Below, in pieces: positions 1 to 7,528 of a stretch of DNA of 61,368 nt. The stretch's first letter is position 1. Each line of letters begins with the position of its first letter. Below the pieces are notes generated by a model. That model was given only the letters and a program-made list of their open reading frames with translations, was not told where the DNA came from and searched no databases. Source of the stretch: Actinokineospora terrae. Lineage in GTDB: Bacteria; Actinomycetota; Actinomycetes; Mycobacteriales; Pseudonocardiaceae. Made by a program: the position numbers and the translations under genes. The stretch spans positions 13,003 through 74,370 of the forward strand of contig NZ_FOGI01000019.1 in NCBI RefSeq assembly GCF_900111175.1, given 5' to 3'.

Positions 1-40
1 CGTGCGGGAGGCGCCGCGTGCGGGAGGCGCCGCGTGCGGG
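1..40. repeat. 16-bp tandem repeat, 2.5 copies, abutting the dnaA stop
   Basis: The unit cgtgcgggaggcgccg occurs at 1-16 and 17-32 with a partial third copy at 33-40, ending directly at the dnaA stop codon. It may extend left beyond the window. Its position at the presumed dnaA-side edge of oriC makes it either an origin-flanking repeat or a simple slippage array; nothing in the sequence decides between them. Confidence 0.9.
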
Positions 41-1714
41 TCAGGCGCGGGCGCGCTGCTTGATGCGGGAGGTCAGCTCCTGCACCTGGTCGTAGATGCG
101 CCTGCGCTCGGCCATCTCCTTGCGGATCTTCTTGTCCGCGTGCATGACCGTGGTGTGGTCGCGGCCGCCGAAGGTCTGGCCGATCTTGGGCAGCGACAGG
201 TCGGTGAGCTCGCGGCACAGGTACATCGAGATCTGCCTGGCTTGCGCAAGCGCTTTCGTCTTGCCGGGGCCGCACAGGTCGTCGATCGAGACGCCGAAGT
301 ACTCCGCGGTCACGGCCATGATCGTCGGGGCGCTGATCTCCGGCGCCTGCGAGTCGGGGATCAGGTCGCGCAGCACGATCTCGGCCAGGCCGACGTCGAC
401 CGGCTGGCGGTTGAGCGAGGCGAACGCGGTCACCCGGATCAGCGCGCCCTCGAGCTCACGGATGTTCGCCTCGACCCTGGCCGCGATGAACTCCAGCACC
501 TCGGCCGGGGCGGCCAACCGGTCCTGGGCGGCCTTCTTGCGCAGGATCGCGATCCGGGTCTCCAGCTCGGGCGGCTGGATGTCGGTGATCAGGCCCCACT
601 CGAACCGGGTGCGCAGCCGGTCCTCCAGCGTCTCGAGCCGCTTGGGCGGCCGGTCGGAGGAGACCACGATCTGCTTGTTCGCGTTGTGCAGCGTGTTGAA
701 GGTGTGGAAGAACTCCTCCTGGGTGCCTTCCTTGCCTTCCAGGAACTGGATGTCGTCCACCAGCAGCACGTCGATGTCGCGGTAGCGGCGCTGGAAGGCC
801 ACCTTCCGGTCGTCGCGCAGCGAGTTGATGAAGTCGTTGGTGAACTCCTCGGTCGAGACGTACCGCACCCGCATCCCCGGGAACAGCCGCTGGGCGTAGT
901 GCCCGACCGCGTGCAGCAGGTGGGTCTTGCCCAGGCCGGACTCGCCCCAGATGAACAGCGGGTTGTACGCCCGCGCGGGGGCCTCGGCCACCGCGACCGA
1001 CGCGGCGTGGGCGAAGCGGTTCGACGCGCCGATGACGAAGGTGTCGAACGTGTACTTCTCGTTGAGCCTGGTCTTGGAGGTCTGCGGCTGCGCGGGCGCG
1101 GTGAACGGCTGCCCGCTGGCCGGGGGCTGACCGGTGAAGGTCGGCCAGATCTCGTGGACGGTGGCGAGCGCGTCGCCCTCCTCGTCCACCTCCTCGCCGT
1201 CGTCGTCGGTGTCGTTGTGGAACGAGTTGTCGCCGTGCGGGGACTCGTACCCGTGCGCCGGGTCGAACCCGTGCGGGGAGCCGAAGCCGTTCGGCGGGTC
1301 GAACGTGTCGCTCTGCGCGTCGAGCGCGGCGACGTCGGCGGCCGGGATGGTCAGCGTGTCGCCGTCGACCTCGGCGGTGACCACCGGGGACGGCGACACG
1401 ACCGGCGCGGTCACCACCTGGGGCGGCGCGGCGGAGGCGCTCGGCGCGGTGGGCGCGGCGTCGACCTTCACCGCCAGCGACACCACCCGGCCCAACCGGC
1501 GGGACAGGGCGTTGGTGATCGGCTCGCGCAGCGCGCGCTCGATCGCCTCCTTGGCGAAGTCGCTCGGCGCCGAGAGCAGGGCGGTCCCGTCGAGCAGGCC
1601 GATCGGCCTGGTCATCCGCATCCACGCCCGCTGCGACGGGGACAGGGTGCCCGCGGACAGCTCGCGGACGACCTGCTCCCAGACCACCCCGAGATTCATC
1701 TGGTGCTCCGACAT
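41..1714 (-). CDS. dnaA: Chromosomal replication initiator protein DnaA
   Basis: The 557-residue product is a full-length DnaA. Domain I occupies about residues 1-85. A long, acidic, Gly/His/Pro-rich domain II linker runs from about 86 to 215. The AAA+ domain III has Walker A GESGLGKT at 257-264 and a Walker B LLVDDIQF. C-terminal domain IV ends with the DnaA-box recognition motif GGRDHTTVMHA. DnaA-ATP melts oriC and loads the DnaB helicase. The ATG at 1714 is preferred over upstream in-frame ATGs because a strong GGGAGGGGAG precedes it. It is divergent from rpmH, the usual actinobacterial layout, so oriC and dnaN should lie left of the window. A DnaA box upstream suggests autoregulation. Confidence 0.98.
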   Translation of the reverse strand: MSEHQMNLGVVWEQVVRELSAGTLSPSQRAWMRMTRPIGLLDGTALLSAPSDFAKEAIERALREPITNALSRRLGRVVSLAVKVDAAPTAPSASAAPPQVVTAPVVSPSPVVTAEVDGDTLTIPAADVAALDAQSDTFDPPNGFGSPHGFDPAHGYESPHGDNSFHNDTDDDGEEVDEEGDALATVHEIWPTFTGQPPASGQPFTAPAQPQTSKTRLNEKYTFDTFVIGASNRFAHAASVAVAEAPARAYNPLFIWGESGLGKTHLLHAVGHYAQRLFPGMRVRYVSTEEFTNDFINSLRDDRKVAFQRRYRDIDVLLVDDIQFLEGKEGTQEEFFHTFNTLHNANKQIVVSSDRPPKRLETLEDRLRTRFEWGLITDIQPPELETRIAILRKKAAQDRLAAPAEVLEFIAARVEANIRELEGALIRVTAFASLNRQPVDVGLAEIVLRDLIPDSQAPEISAPTIMAVTAEYFGVSIDDLCGPGKTKALAQARQISMYLCRELTDLSLPKIGQTFGGRDHTTVMHADKKIRKEMAERRRIYDQVQELTSRIKQRARA

Positions 1715-1798
1715 CGGCGCCTGCTCCCCTCCCCTCGTCGGCATTGGCGGTAAGGCTGGTCCCGGCGCGTGACCGCCGTCAAACGGGCATCCACAGGG

Positions 1799-1807
1799 TT
1801 GTCCACA
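1799..1807 (+). promoter_or_regulatory. DnaA box in the dnaA promoter region
   Basis: ttgtccaca matches the high-GC actinobacterial DnaA-box consensus TTGTCCACA exactly. It lies 85 bp upstream of the dnaA start codon. Known dnaA genes are often autorepressed through such boxes; that role here is inference. Confidence 0.7.
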
Positions 1808-2006
1808 ACTGTGCACGAAAGGTACGGCGGACCCAGGGGACACCCGTGCCGGGGGGTCAAAGGTACTCAGTGGCCCGGTGGCAGCGGCGCGGCAGGGCTC
1901 CCAACCCCCGGCGCGGCCGACCAGGAGCCCGCACGGTAACAACGGATGTCGGTGGCCACAAGATACGACCACCGCCCAGGTCGGAGCCCATCCGACGACC
2001 CCCGGT

Positions 2007-2036
2007 TTGATGCCTGCCCGGGTCGGTGCGTACTCT
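2007..2036 (+). promoter_or_regulatory. Putative rpmH operon promoter
   Basis: A -35-like ttgatg (2007-2012) is separated by 18 bp from a -10-like tactct (2031-2036). This sits about 130 bp before the rpmH start and fits a housekeeping sigma factor. It was read by eye and the start of transcription is not known. Confidence 0.45.
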
Positions 2037-2164
2037 CAACTGGTCTCCCGCTTGCGGCGGGTGAGTTCCGTGTGCCCCGCGCGCGGCGACCTTCAGTCCT
2101 CGGCCACCGACCGGCCGGGGGCGGGCAGACCTGCTAGAGCTGATGAGTACCGGGAGAACGAGCC

Positions 2165-2302
2165 GTGAGCAAGCGCACCTTCCAGCCGAACAACCGTCGC
2201 CGCGCCAAGACGCACGGTTTCCGCCTGCGCATGCGGACCCGCGCGGGCCGCGCCATCATCGCCGCCCGCCGCCGCCGGGGCCGCGACAAGCTGTCGGCCT
2301 GA
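2165..2302 (+). CDS. rpmH: 50S ribosomal protein L34
   Basis: This 45-residue, strongly basic protein has the typical L34 opening SKRTFQPNNRRRAKTHGFR and the arginine-rich tail ending DKLSA. It is a large-subunit ribosomal protein that binds 23S rRNA. The GTG start follows a gggaga sequence. It is too short for most ORF cut-offs but unmistakable. It heads the rpmH-rnpA-yidD-yidC-jag run conserved next to bacterial origins. Confidence 0.98.
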   Translation: MSKRTFQPNNRRRAKTHGFRLRMRTRAGRAIIAARRRRGRDKLSA

Positions 2303-2317
2303 CCCCAGTCGGTCGCC

Positions 2318-2731
2318 GTGCTCCCCGCGGCCTGCAGGCTGACCAACAGCGCGGACTTCCGGCTGGTGACCAGGCGCGGGCGGCGCGCCGGTCGGCCGAG
2401 GCTCGTGGTGCACGCCATCACGGCCGGGGCAGCAACAGAACCCCACGAAGCCGACCCGTCGGCGCCGAGCACCACCACGGCGCCGAGGGTCGGTTTCGTC
2501 GTGAGTAAGGCCGTGGGCAACTCGGTCGTGCGGCACCGGGTGGCGCGCAGGTTGCGGCACGTGGTGGGCGCGCGGATCGGAACTCTGCCCGCGGGCAGTG
2601 CGTTGGTCGTGCGTGCCCTGTCCCCTGCGGCAGCGGCGACGAGCGCGGAACTGGGCCAGGACTTCGACGCCGCGATCCGCAGGCTGCGGCTGGCCGTACC
2701 GAGCAATGCCGACGATGGCGGTGGGGCGTGA
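2318..2731 (+). CDS. rnpA: Ribonuclease P protein component
   Basis: The product is 137 residues, normal for actinobacterial RnpA. It opens with the LPAACRLTNSADFRLVTRRGRR type N-terminus and contains the RNR-like motif region GNSVVRHRVARRLRHVV, where the basic residues bind pre-tRNA. It is the protein subunit of the RNase P ribozyme that matures tRNA 5' ends. The start is a GTG 15 bp after rpmH, and the stop overlaps yidD by 4 bp (GTGA), implying translational coupling. Confidence 0.95.
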   Translation: MLPAACRLTNSADFRLVTRRGRRAGRPRLVVHAITAGAATEPHEADPSAPSTTTAPRVGFVVSKAVGNSVVRHRVARRLRHVVGARIGTLPAGSALVVRALSPAAAATSAELGQDFDAAIRRLRLAVPSNADDGGGA

Positions 2732-3051
2732 GTGGAGCGACTGCGGTGGACGACCGCGCTGCCGCCGCGCGCCCGGGACCGGTGGCCAGGGTGCTGCTCG
2801 TCCCGGTGCGGGTCTACCGGCGCTGGATCTCCCCGGTGCTCCCGCCCGCCTGCCGCTTCCACCCCAGCTGCAGCGCCTACGCCGTCGAGGCGCTGACCGT
2901 GCACGGCGCGCTGCGCGGGTCCTGGCTCGCCGCGCGCCGCTTACTCCGCTGCGGCCCATGGCACCCCGGTGGCCTCGACCCGGTGCCGCCGAGGAGAACC
3001 GAGACCGAGTCCGGGCCGAGCCCGGTTGAGCAGACAGTCGCCGAGGAGTAG
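2728..3051 (+). CDS. yidD: Membrane protein insertion efficiency factor YidD
   Basis: This 107-residue protein has the family hallmark of an RxYRRWISP segment followed by cysteines (PACRFHPSCSAYAVEAL) and RRLLRCGPWHPGG. YidD is a small membrane-peripheral helper of YidC-dependent insertion. It overlaps rnpA by 4 bp and is followed 4 bp later by yidC. The C-terminal tail after GGLDPVPP is acidic and poorly conserved in the family. Confidence 0.95.
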   Translation: MSGATAVDDRAAAARPGPVARVLLVPVRVYRRWISPVLPPACRFHPSCSAYAVEALTVHGALRGSWLAARRLLRCGPWHPGGLDPVPPRRTETESGPSPVEQTVAEE

Positions 3052-3055
3052 TCCT

Positions 3056-4093
3056 GTGCTCGATTTCATCTACTACCCGGTGTCCTTCATCATGTGGTGT
3101 TGGCACTGGGTGTTCGGACACGTGTTCGGTGAATCGAGCGCGATCGCCTGGGCGCTGAGCATCGTCTTCCTGGTCTTCACGCTGCGGGCGATCATGTTCA
3201 AGCCCACGGTCAAGCAGGTCCGCTCCATGCGCAAGATGCAGGAGTTCGCGCCCGAGATCAAGAAGCTGCAGAAGAAGTACGCCAACGACCGGCAGAAGCA
3301 GGCCCAGGAGATGCAGAAGCTCCAGGCCGAGCACGGGGTCAGCCCCCTGGGCGGCTGCCTGCCGATGCTGCTGCAGATCCCGGTGTTCATCGGCCTGTTC
3401 CACGTGCTGCGCGAGTTCAAGCCGGGCAAGACCGAGAACTACTTCTTCGACGAGCGCGGCGTCTCGTCCTACATCGACGCCGACCTGTTCGGTGCCCGGC
3501 TGAGCAACTGGATCACCCAGCCCGCCACCGAGCTGGCCAAGTTCGGCGTCGACCGGACCACCGTCGTCCTGGTCGCCATCCCGCTGATGCTGCTCGCCAG
3601 CGCGCTGACCCACCTGACCGCGCGGCACTCGGTGTCCCGGCAGAACCCGGACGCGGCCACCACGCAGACCGCGATGATGAACAAGCTGACGCTCTACGTC
3701 TTCCCGCTCGGTGTGCTCGTCGGCGGCTTCTTCTTCCCCATCGGCCTGATCATGTACTGGCTGTCGAACAACGGCTGGACGCTCTGGCAGCAGCGCTTCG
3801 TCTACAAGAAGATCGACGCCGAGGAAGCCACCAAGAAGGCCGTCGCGCAGGAGAAGCGCGCCGCCGCCGCGCCCAAGCCCGGTCAGAAGCCGACCCAGCC
3901 CCGCAAGCGGCCGGTCACCCCCACCGCCCCGGCCACCTCCGAGGACGGCGCGCCCGAGGCCGCCACCGAGGCCAAGCCCGACACCGCGAAGCCGACCCAG
4001 GCAGCCGCGGACGGCGACAAGGGCGGCACCCAGATTCCCGGTCTGATCTCGGACCGATCCCGTAGCAAGAAGTCAGGTCGCAAGAACCGCTGA
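3056..4093 (+). CDS. yidC: Membrane protein insertase YidC/Oxa1
   Basis: The product is 345 residues. It opens with VLDFIYYPVSFIMWCWHWVFG, has the cytoplasmic helical hairpin (KQVRSMRKMQEFAPEIKKLQKKY), and the conserved PMLLQIPVFIGLFHVL segment. Several transmembrane helices are visible. The tail is Lys/Ala/Pro-rich and ends SRSKKSGRKNR, typical of the ribosome-binding end of Gram-positive YidC. The GTG at 3056 is chosen because GAGGAG precedes it; the longer upstream ORF would overlap yidD. It inserts membrane proteins with or without SecYEG. Confidence 0.95.
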   Translation: MLDFIYYPVSFIMWCWHWVFGHVFGESSAIAWALSIVFLVFTLRAIMFKPTVKQVRSMRKMQEFAPEIKKLQKKYANDRQKQAQEMQKLQAEHGVSPLGGCLPMLLQIPVFIGLFHVLREFKPGKTENYFFDERGVSSYIDADLFGARLSNWITQPATELAKFGVDRTTVVLVAIPLMLLASALTHLTARHSVSRQNPDAATTQTAMMNKLTLYVFPLGVLVGGFFFPIGLIMYWLSNNGWTLWQQRFVYKKIDAEEATKKAVAQEKRAAAAPKPGQKPTQPRKRPVTPTAPATSEDGAPEAATEAKPDTAKPTQAAADGDKGGTQIPGLISDRSRSKKSGRKNR

Positions 4094-4123
4094 GGCGGGC
4101 CTCGGCCTGGAGAGGAGTGAACC

Positions 4124-4663
4124 GTGCCGGAGACGGTGCAGGCGGCGGAGAAGATCGCCGACGGTGGTGCTGCGGCGGAGGGTGCCGCCACTAGTTCGAC
4201 CGAGGAGCTGCTGGTCCAGGAAGGCGACATCGCGGGTGACTACCTGGAGCAGCTGCTCGACATCCTCGACTACGACGGCGACATCGACCTCGACGTGGAG
4301 GCGGGCCGCGCGGTCATCAGCATCGACGGCAGCGAGGACCTGGAGAAGCTGGTCGGTCCCCGCGGCAACGTCCTCGAGTCCCTCCAGGAGCTGACCCGGC
4401 TGGCGGTGCAGCAGGAGACCGGTAACCGCAGCAGGCTGATGCTCGACATCGCGGGCTGGCGCGCCGACCGCCGGGAGGAGCTGGCCGACCTCGGCCGGGC
4501 CACCGCGCAGAAGGTCGTCTCCAGCGGCGAGCGGGTCCGGCTCCAGCCGATGACCCCGTTCGAGCGCAAGGTCGTGCACGACGCGGTCGCCACCATCAAG
4601 GGCGTGCACAGCGAGAGCGAGGGCGAGGACCCCCGCCGCCGCGTGGTGGTCTTCCCCCAGTAG
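4124..4663 (+). CDS. jag: Jag (KhpB/SpoIIIJ-associated) KH-R3H RNA-binding protein
   Basis: The 179-residue protein has a KH domain with a GPRGN loop near residue 87 and a C-terminal R3H domain (FERKVVHDAV ... EGEDPRRRVVV). The N-terminal Jag domain seen in firmicutes is replaced by a short acidic segment, normal for actinobacteria. The family binds RNA and affects envelope growth. The GTG start follows GAGAGGAG. A canonical terminator follows at 4694, so jag closes the rpmH operon. Confidence 0.93.
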   Translation: MPETVQAAEKIADGGAAAEGAATSSTEELLVQEGDIAGDYLEQLLDILDYDGDIDLDVEAGRAVISIDGSEDLEKLVGPRGNVLESLQELTRLAVQQETGNRSRLMLDIAGWRADRREELADLGRATAQKVVSSGERVRLQPMTPFERKVVHDAVATIKGVHSESEGEDPRRRVVVFPQ

Positions 4664-4693
4664 TACCGCACTCCTCAGTACCCGCACTCCTCG

Positions 4694-4728
4694 ACGCGGC
4701 CCGCCGGACTCCGGTGGGCCGCGTTTTT
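4694..4728 (+). terminator. Rho-independent terminator after jag
   Basis: A 14-bp stem (acgcggcccgccgg / ccggtgggccgcgt, one G-U pair) with a 3-nt loop is followed by five T residues. This is the only classic U-tract terminator I see in the window and it separates the rpmH-jag operon from rsmG-parAB. Confidence 0.85.
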
Positions 4729-4738
4729 CGTGCCTGGC

Positions 4739-4754
4739 TGTTTCACGTGAAACA
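4739..4754. promoter_or_regulatory. parS centromere site, perfect
   Basis: TGTTTCACGTGAAACA is a perfect 16-bp palindrome identical to the widespread chromosomal parS consensus bound by ParB. It lies between jag and rsmG, 0.85 kb upstream of parA. Confidence 0.97.
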
Positions 4755-4808
4755 GGACGGGCCACCGGTGCTCCGGTGGGTGGCGTCAGGGACAATCGGG
4801 TCGAGCAT

Positions 4809-4824
4809 GGTTTCACGTGGAACA
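4809..4824. promoter_or_regulatory. parS centromere site, degenerate
   Basis: GGTTTCACGTGGAACA matches 14 of 16 positions of the parS palindrome and keeps the CACGTG core. It sits 11 bp before the rsmG start codon, so ParB binding here could influence rsmG-parAB expression. Confidence 0.85.
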
Positions 4825-4835
4825 TCGGATGGGGT

Positions 4836-5528
4836 ATGACCGGAGCAGAGCAGCCGCCAGTCGCAGTGGACGTGTTCGGCGACAGGGTCGAGGTGGCTGA
4901 CCGGTTCGCCCGGCTGCTCACCGAGCACGGCGTCGAGCGCGGCCTGATCGGACCACGGGAGGTGGACCGGCTCTGGGACCGGCACCTCCTCAACTCCGCG
5001 GTGATCCAGGAGGTCATCCCGCAAGGGGCCACCGTGGTCGACATCGGATCGGGGGCGGGCCTGCCCGGCGTGCCACTGGCCATCGCCCGGCCCGACCTCC
5101 GGGTGACGCTGGTCGAACCGATGGCGCGGCGGGTGGCGTGGCTCGACGAGGTCGTGGAGACTCTTGCCCTGTCCTCGGTGACCGTTCTGCGCGGTCGGGC
5201 CGAGGAGCCGGGGATCAGGTCACGGGTGTCCGGGGCGGAGGTGGTCACCGCCCGGGCGGTCGCCCCGCTGGCCAAGCTCGCCGGTTGGTGTCTCCCGCTG
5301 CTCCGGCAGGGTGGCCTGCTGGTCGCCCTCAAGGGCGCGAGCGCCGCGGAGGAAGTGGACCGGGACCGGGCCGAGGTCGCCGCTGTGGGGGGCGGTGCGC
5401 CGAGGGTCGAGAGCTGCGGTGCCGAGGTGCTCGACGTGCCGACGACCGTGGTGCTCATCGAACGCGTGCAGTCCACGGCCGGGTCGGGCCGTCGGGCGAG
5501 GAAGGATCAGGGTGCACACCGAGGCTGA
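4836..5528 (+). CDS. rsmG: 16S rRNA (guanine-N7) methyltransferase RsmG
   Basis: The 230-residue product is the SAM-dependent enzyme that methylates G527 of 16S rRNA. SAM-binding motif I is VVDIGSGAGLPGVPLAI near residue 68, followed by LVEPMARRVAWLDEV and a GRAEE motif. The ATG at 4836 is preferred; the longer in-frame GTG ORF from 4776 would translate the parS site and lacks family similarity. It is followed by a short gap containing another parS and then parA, the standard gidB-parA-parB order. Confidence 0.94.
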   Translation: MTGAEQPPVAVDVFGDRVEVADRFARLLTEHGVERGLIGPREVDRLWDRHLLNSAVIQEVIPQGATVVDIGSGAGLPGVPLAIARPDLRVTLVEPMARRVAWLDEVVETLALSSVTVLRGRAEEPGIRSRVSGAEVVTARAVAPLAKLAGWCLPLLRQGGLLVALKGASAAEEVDRDRAEVAAVGGGAPRVESCGAEVLDVPTTVVLIERVQSTAGSGRRARKDQGAHRG

Positions 5529-5542
5529 GATCGGAGCAAGGA

Positions 5543-5558
5543 TGTTCCACGTGAAACA
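5543..5558. promoter_or_regulatory. parS centromere site, one mismatch
   Basis: TGTTCCACGTGAAACA matches 15 of 16 parS positions. It lies between the rsmG stop and the parA start, 40 bp upstream of parA, and could allow ParB feedback on the parAB operon. Confidence 0.93.
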
Positions 5559-5597
5559 GGCGGCGAACACCGGAGCCGCCGGGGAGGTGCGCTGACG

Positions 5598-6494
5598 ATG
5601 ACCCAGCCCTCCCCCGCCTCGGTCGCCGGGTGGACCCCGATAGCGGAGGAAGCCGCCCGGGCCACCCGGGTGAAGCACCCCGACAAGATGTTCCCCCGCC
5701 CCACCCACCGCCGGGTCATCACCGTCGCCAACCAGAAGGGCGGCGTCGGCAAGACGACCTCGGCGGTGAACCTGGCCGCCGGGCTGGCGCTGCACGGGCT
5801 GCGGGTGCTCGTCATCGACCTGGACCCGCAGGGCAACGCCAGCACCGCGCTCGGCGTCGAGCACCGCTCCGGCACCCCCTCGGTCTACGAGGTGCTGCTC
5901 GGCGAGGTGAGCCTGGCCGAGGCCGCGCAGATGAGCGACCAGTCCGACCGGCTCTACTGCGTGCCCGCCACCATCGACCTCGCCGGTGCCGAGATCGAGC
6001 TGGTGTCGATGGCGTCCCGGGAGTCCCGGCTCAAGGAGGCGCTGTCCGACGAGGCGCTGGACATGCTCGACCCGGACTACGTGTTCATCGACTGCCCGCC
6101 TTCGCTCGGCCTGCTGACGGTCAACGCGATGGTCGCCGCGCAGGAGGTGCTGATCCCGATCCAGTGCGAGTACTACGCGCTGGAGGGGCTGAGCCAGCTG
6201 CTGCGCAACATCGAGCTGGTGCAGGCGCACCTGAACCGCTCGCTGACCGTCTCCACGATCCTGCTCACCATGTACGACGGCCGGACCAAGCTCGCCGACC
6301 AGGTGACCAACGAGGTCCGGCACCACTTCGGCAGCACGGTGCTGACCACCGTCATCCCGCGCAGCGTCAAGGTCTCCGAGGCGCCGGGGTACGGGCAGTC
6401 GGTCCTCGCTTACGATCCCGGTTCCCGCGGCGCCATGAGCTACCTGGACGCCGCCCGTGAAGTTGCCGAACGAGGAGCGGAGGCGCCGCGATGA
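5598..6494 (+). CDS. parA: Chromosome partitioning ATPase ParA
   Basis: The 298-residue protein has the deviant Walker A KGGVGKTTS at 47-55, the DLDPQGNAST switch segment, and FIDCPPSLG. It forms ATP-dependent gradients on DNA that separate ParB-parS complexes. An N-terminal extension of about 40 residues (with VKHPDKMFPRP) precedes the Walker box, as in many actinobacterial Soj proteins. GGGGAGGT precedes the ATG. It overlaps parB by 4 bp (ATGA). Confidence 0.97.
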   Translation: MTQPSPASVAGWTPIAEEAARATRVKHPDKMFPRPTHRRVITVANQKGGVGKTTSAVNLAAGLALHGLRVLVIDLDPQGNASTALGVEHRSGTPSVYEVLLGEVSLAEAAQMSDQSDRLYCVPATIDLAGAEIELVSMASRESRLKEALSDEALDMLDPDYVFIDCPPSLGLLTVNAMVAAQEVLIPIQCEYYALEGLSQLLRNIELVQAHLNRSLTVSTILLTMYDGRTKLADQVTNEVRHHFGSTVLTTVIPRSVKVSEAPGYGQSVLAYDPGSRGAMSYLDAAREVAERGAEAPR

Positions 6495-7465
6495 GTGGAC
6501 CGGCCGGACGCAAGGGCGGGTTGGGGCGCGGCTTGGCCGCCCTCATCCCGCAGGGCCCACCGACCGGCGCACCCACCGGTGGGCTGAAGCTGCCCAGCCC
6601 GGCGGCGCGCAACGGCGAGTCCGTCGACACCGCGCCCGCACCCGAGGTGGTGGCGGGCGCGGTGTACCGGGAGATCCCGACCGCCGCGATCACGGCGAAC
6701 CCCAAGCAGCCGCGGCAGGCCTTCGACGAGGAGGCGCTGACCGAGCTGGAGCACTCGATCCGCGAGTTCGGCCTCATGCAGCCGATCGTGGTCCGGGAGC
6801 TCGGCGCGGACAGCTACGAGCTCGTCATGGGCGAGCGCAGGCTGCGCGCCTCGCAGCGGGCCGGGCTGGACCGGATCCCGGCGATCGTCCGGCAGACCGC
6901 CGACGACGCGATGCTGCGCGACGCGCTGCTGGAGAACATCCACCGGGTGCAGCTCAACCCGCTGGAGGAGGCGGCCGCGTACCAGCAGCTGCTGGACGAG
7001 TTCGCGGTGACGCACGAGGAGCTGGCGAGCCGGATCGGGCGCAGCAGGCCGGTCATCACCAACACGATCCGGCTGCTGCGGCTCCCGCTGCCGGTGCAGC
7101 GCCGGGTCGCCGCGGGCGTGCTCTCCGCCGGGCACGCCCGGGCGCTGCTCGGGCTCGAGGACCCGGGCAGTCAGGAAGAGCTGGCGACCAGGATCGTGGC
7201 CGAGGGGCTGTCGGTGCGGGCGACCGAGGAAGCGGTCACCCTCGCCAAGGGCGCTCCCCCGGCCCGGCCCAAGCCCGCGCCGCGCAAGCCGATCCACGCG
7301 CCGGGGCTCCAGGACGTCGCCAACCGGCTCTCGGACCGGTTCGACACCCGGGTCAAGGTGGAGTTGGGCAAGCGCAAGGGCCGGATCGTGGTCGAGTTCG
7401 GCTCGGTCGACGACCTCGAGCGGATCGTCGCCATGATGGCGGAAAATGGGATAAATCAGGCATGA
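6491..7465 (+). CDS. parB: Chromosome partitioning protein ParB
   Basis: The 324-residue product shows the ParB order: N-terminal KGGLGRGLAALIP motif, the ParB/Srx CTP-binding domain with GERRLRASQRAGL, the HTH region including LENIHRVQLNPLEEAAAYQQL, and a C-terminal dimerisation domain. It binds parS and spreads as a CTP-dependent clamp. It overlaps parA by 4 bp. Its end faces the D-Ala ligase homologue across a 63-bp convergent gap with no strong terminator that I can see. Confidence 0.97.
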   Translation: MSGPAGRKGGLGRGLAALIPQGPPTGAPTGGLKLPSPAARNGESVDTAPAPEVVAGAVYREIPTAAITANPKQPRQAFDEEALTELEHSIREFGLMQPIVVRELGADSYELVMGERRLRASQRAGLDRIPAIVRQTADDAMLRDALLENIHRVQLNPLEEAAAYQQLLDEFAVTHEELASRIGRSRPVITNTIRLLRLPLPVQRRVAAGVLSAGHARALLGLEDPGSQEELATRIVAEGLSVRATEEAVTLAKGAPPARPKPAPRKPIHAPGLQDVANRLSDRFDTRVKVELGKRKGRIVVEFGSVDDLERIVAMMAENGINQA

Positions 7466-7528
7466 AATCGCCGCAGGGAACCACACCAGGGCGATACGTC
7501 ACGGTGACGGTTGCCGAAACCGGTGCTG

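Larger units (their letters stand above)
1715..2164. other. dnaA-rpmH divergent intergenic region
   Basis: This 450-bp gene-free stretch must carry the dnaA promoter (leftward) and the rpmH operon promoter (rightward). It contains one perfect DnaA box at 1799-1807 next to a degenerate second one (gcatccaca, about 1788-1796), and a plausible sigma-70-type promoter at 2007-2036. I see no convincing open reading frame; translations of this segment lack codon bias. Confidence 0.8.

Noticed and set aside
2..1753. 583-codon open frame opposite dnaA
   Set aside because: It is an antisense shadow created by high GC; its translation is low-complexity Arg/Gly/Val and dnaA on the other strand is unmistakable.
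4776..4835. Upstream extension of rsmG from a GTG at 4776
   Set aside because: The extra residues translate a parS site, lack family similarity and have no ribosome site; ATG 4836 gives the usual RsmG length.
5542..5595. Short ORF MFHVKQ... over the third parS site
   Set aside because: It is a by-product of the parS palindrome and is not in frame with parA.
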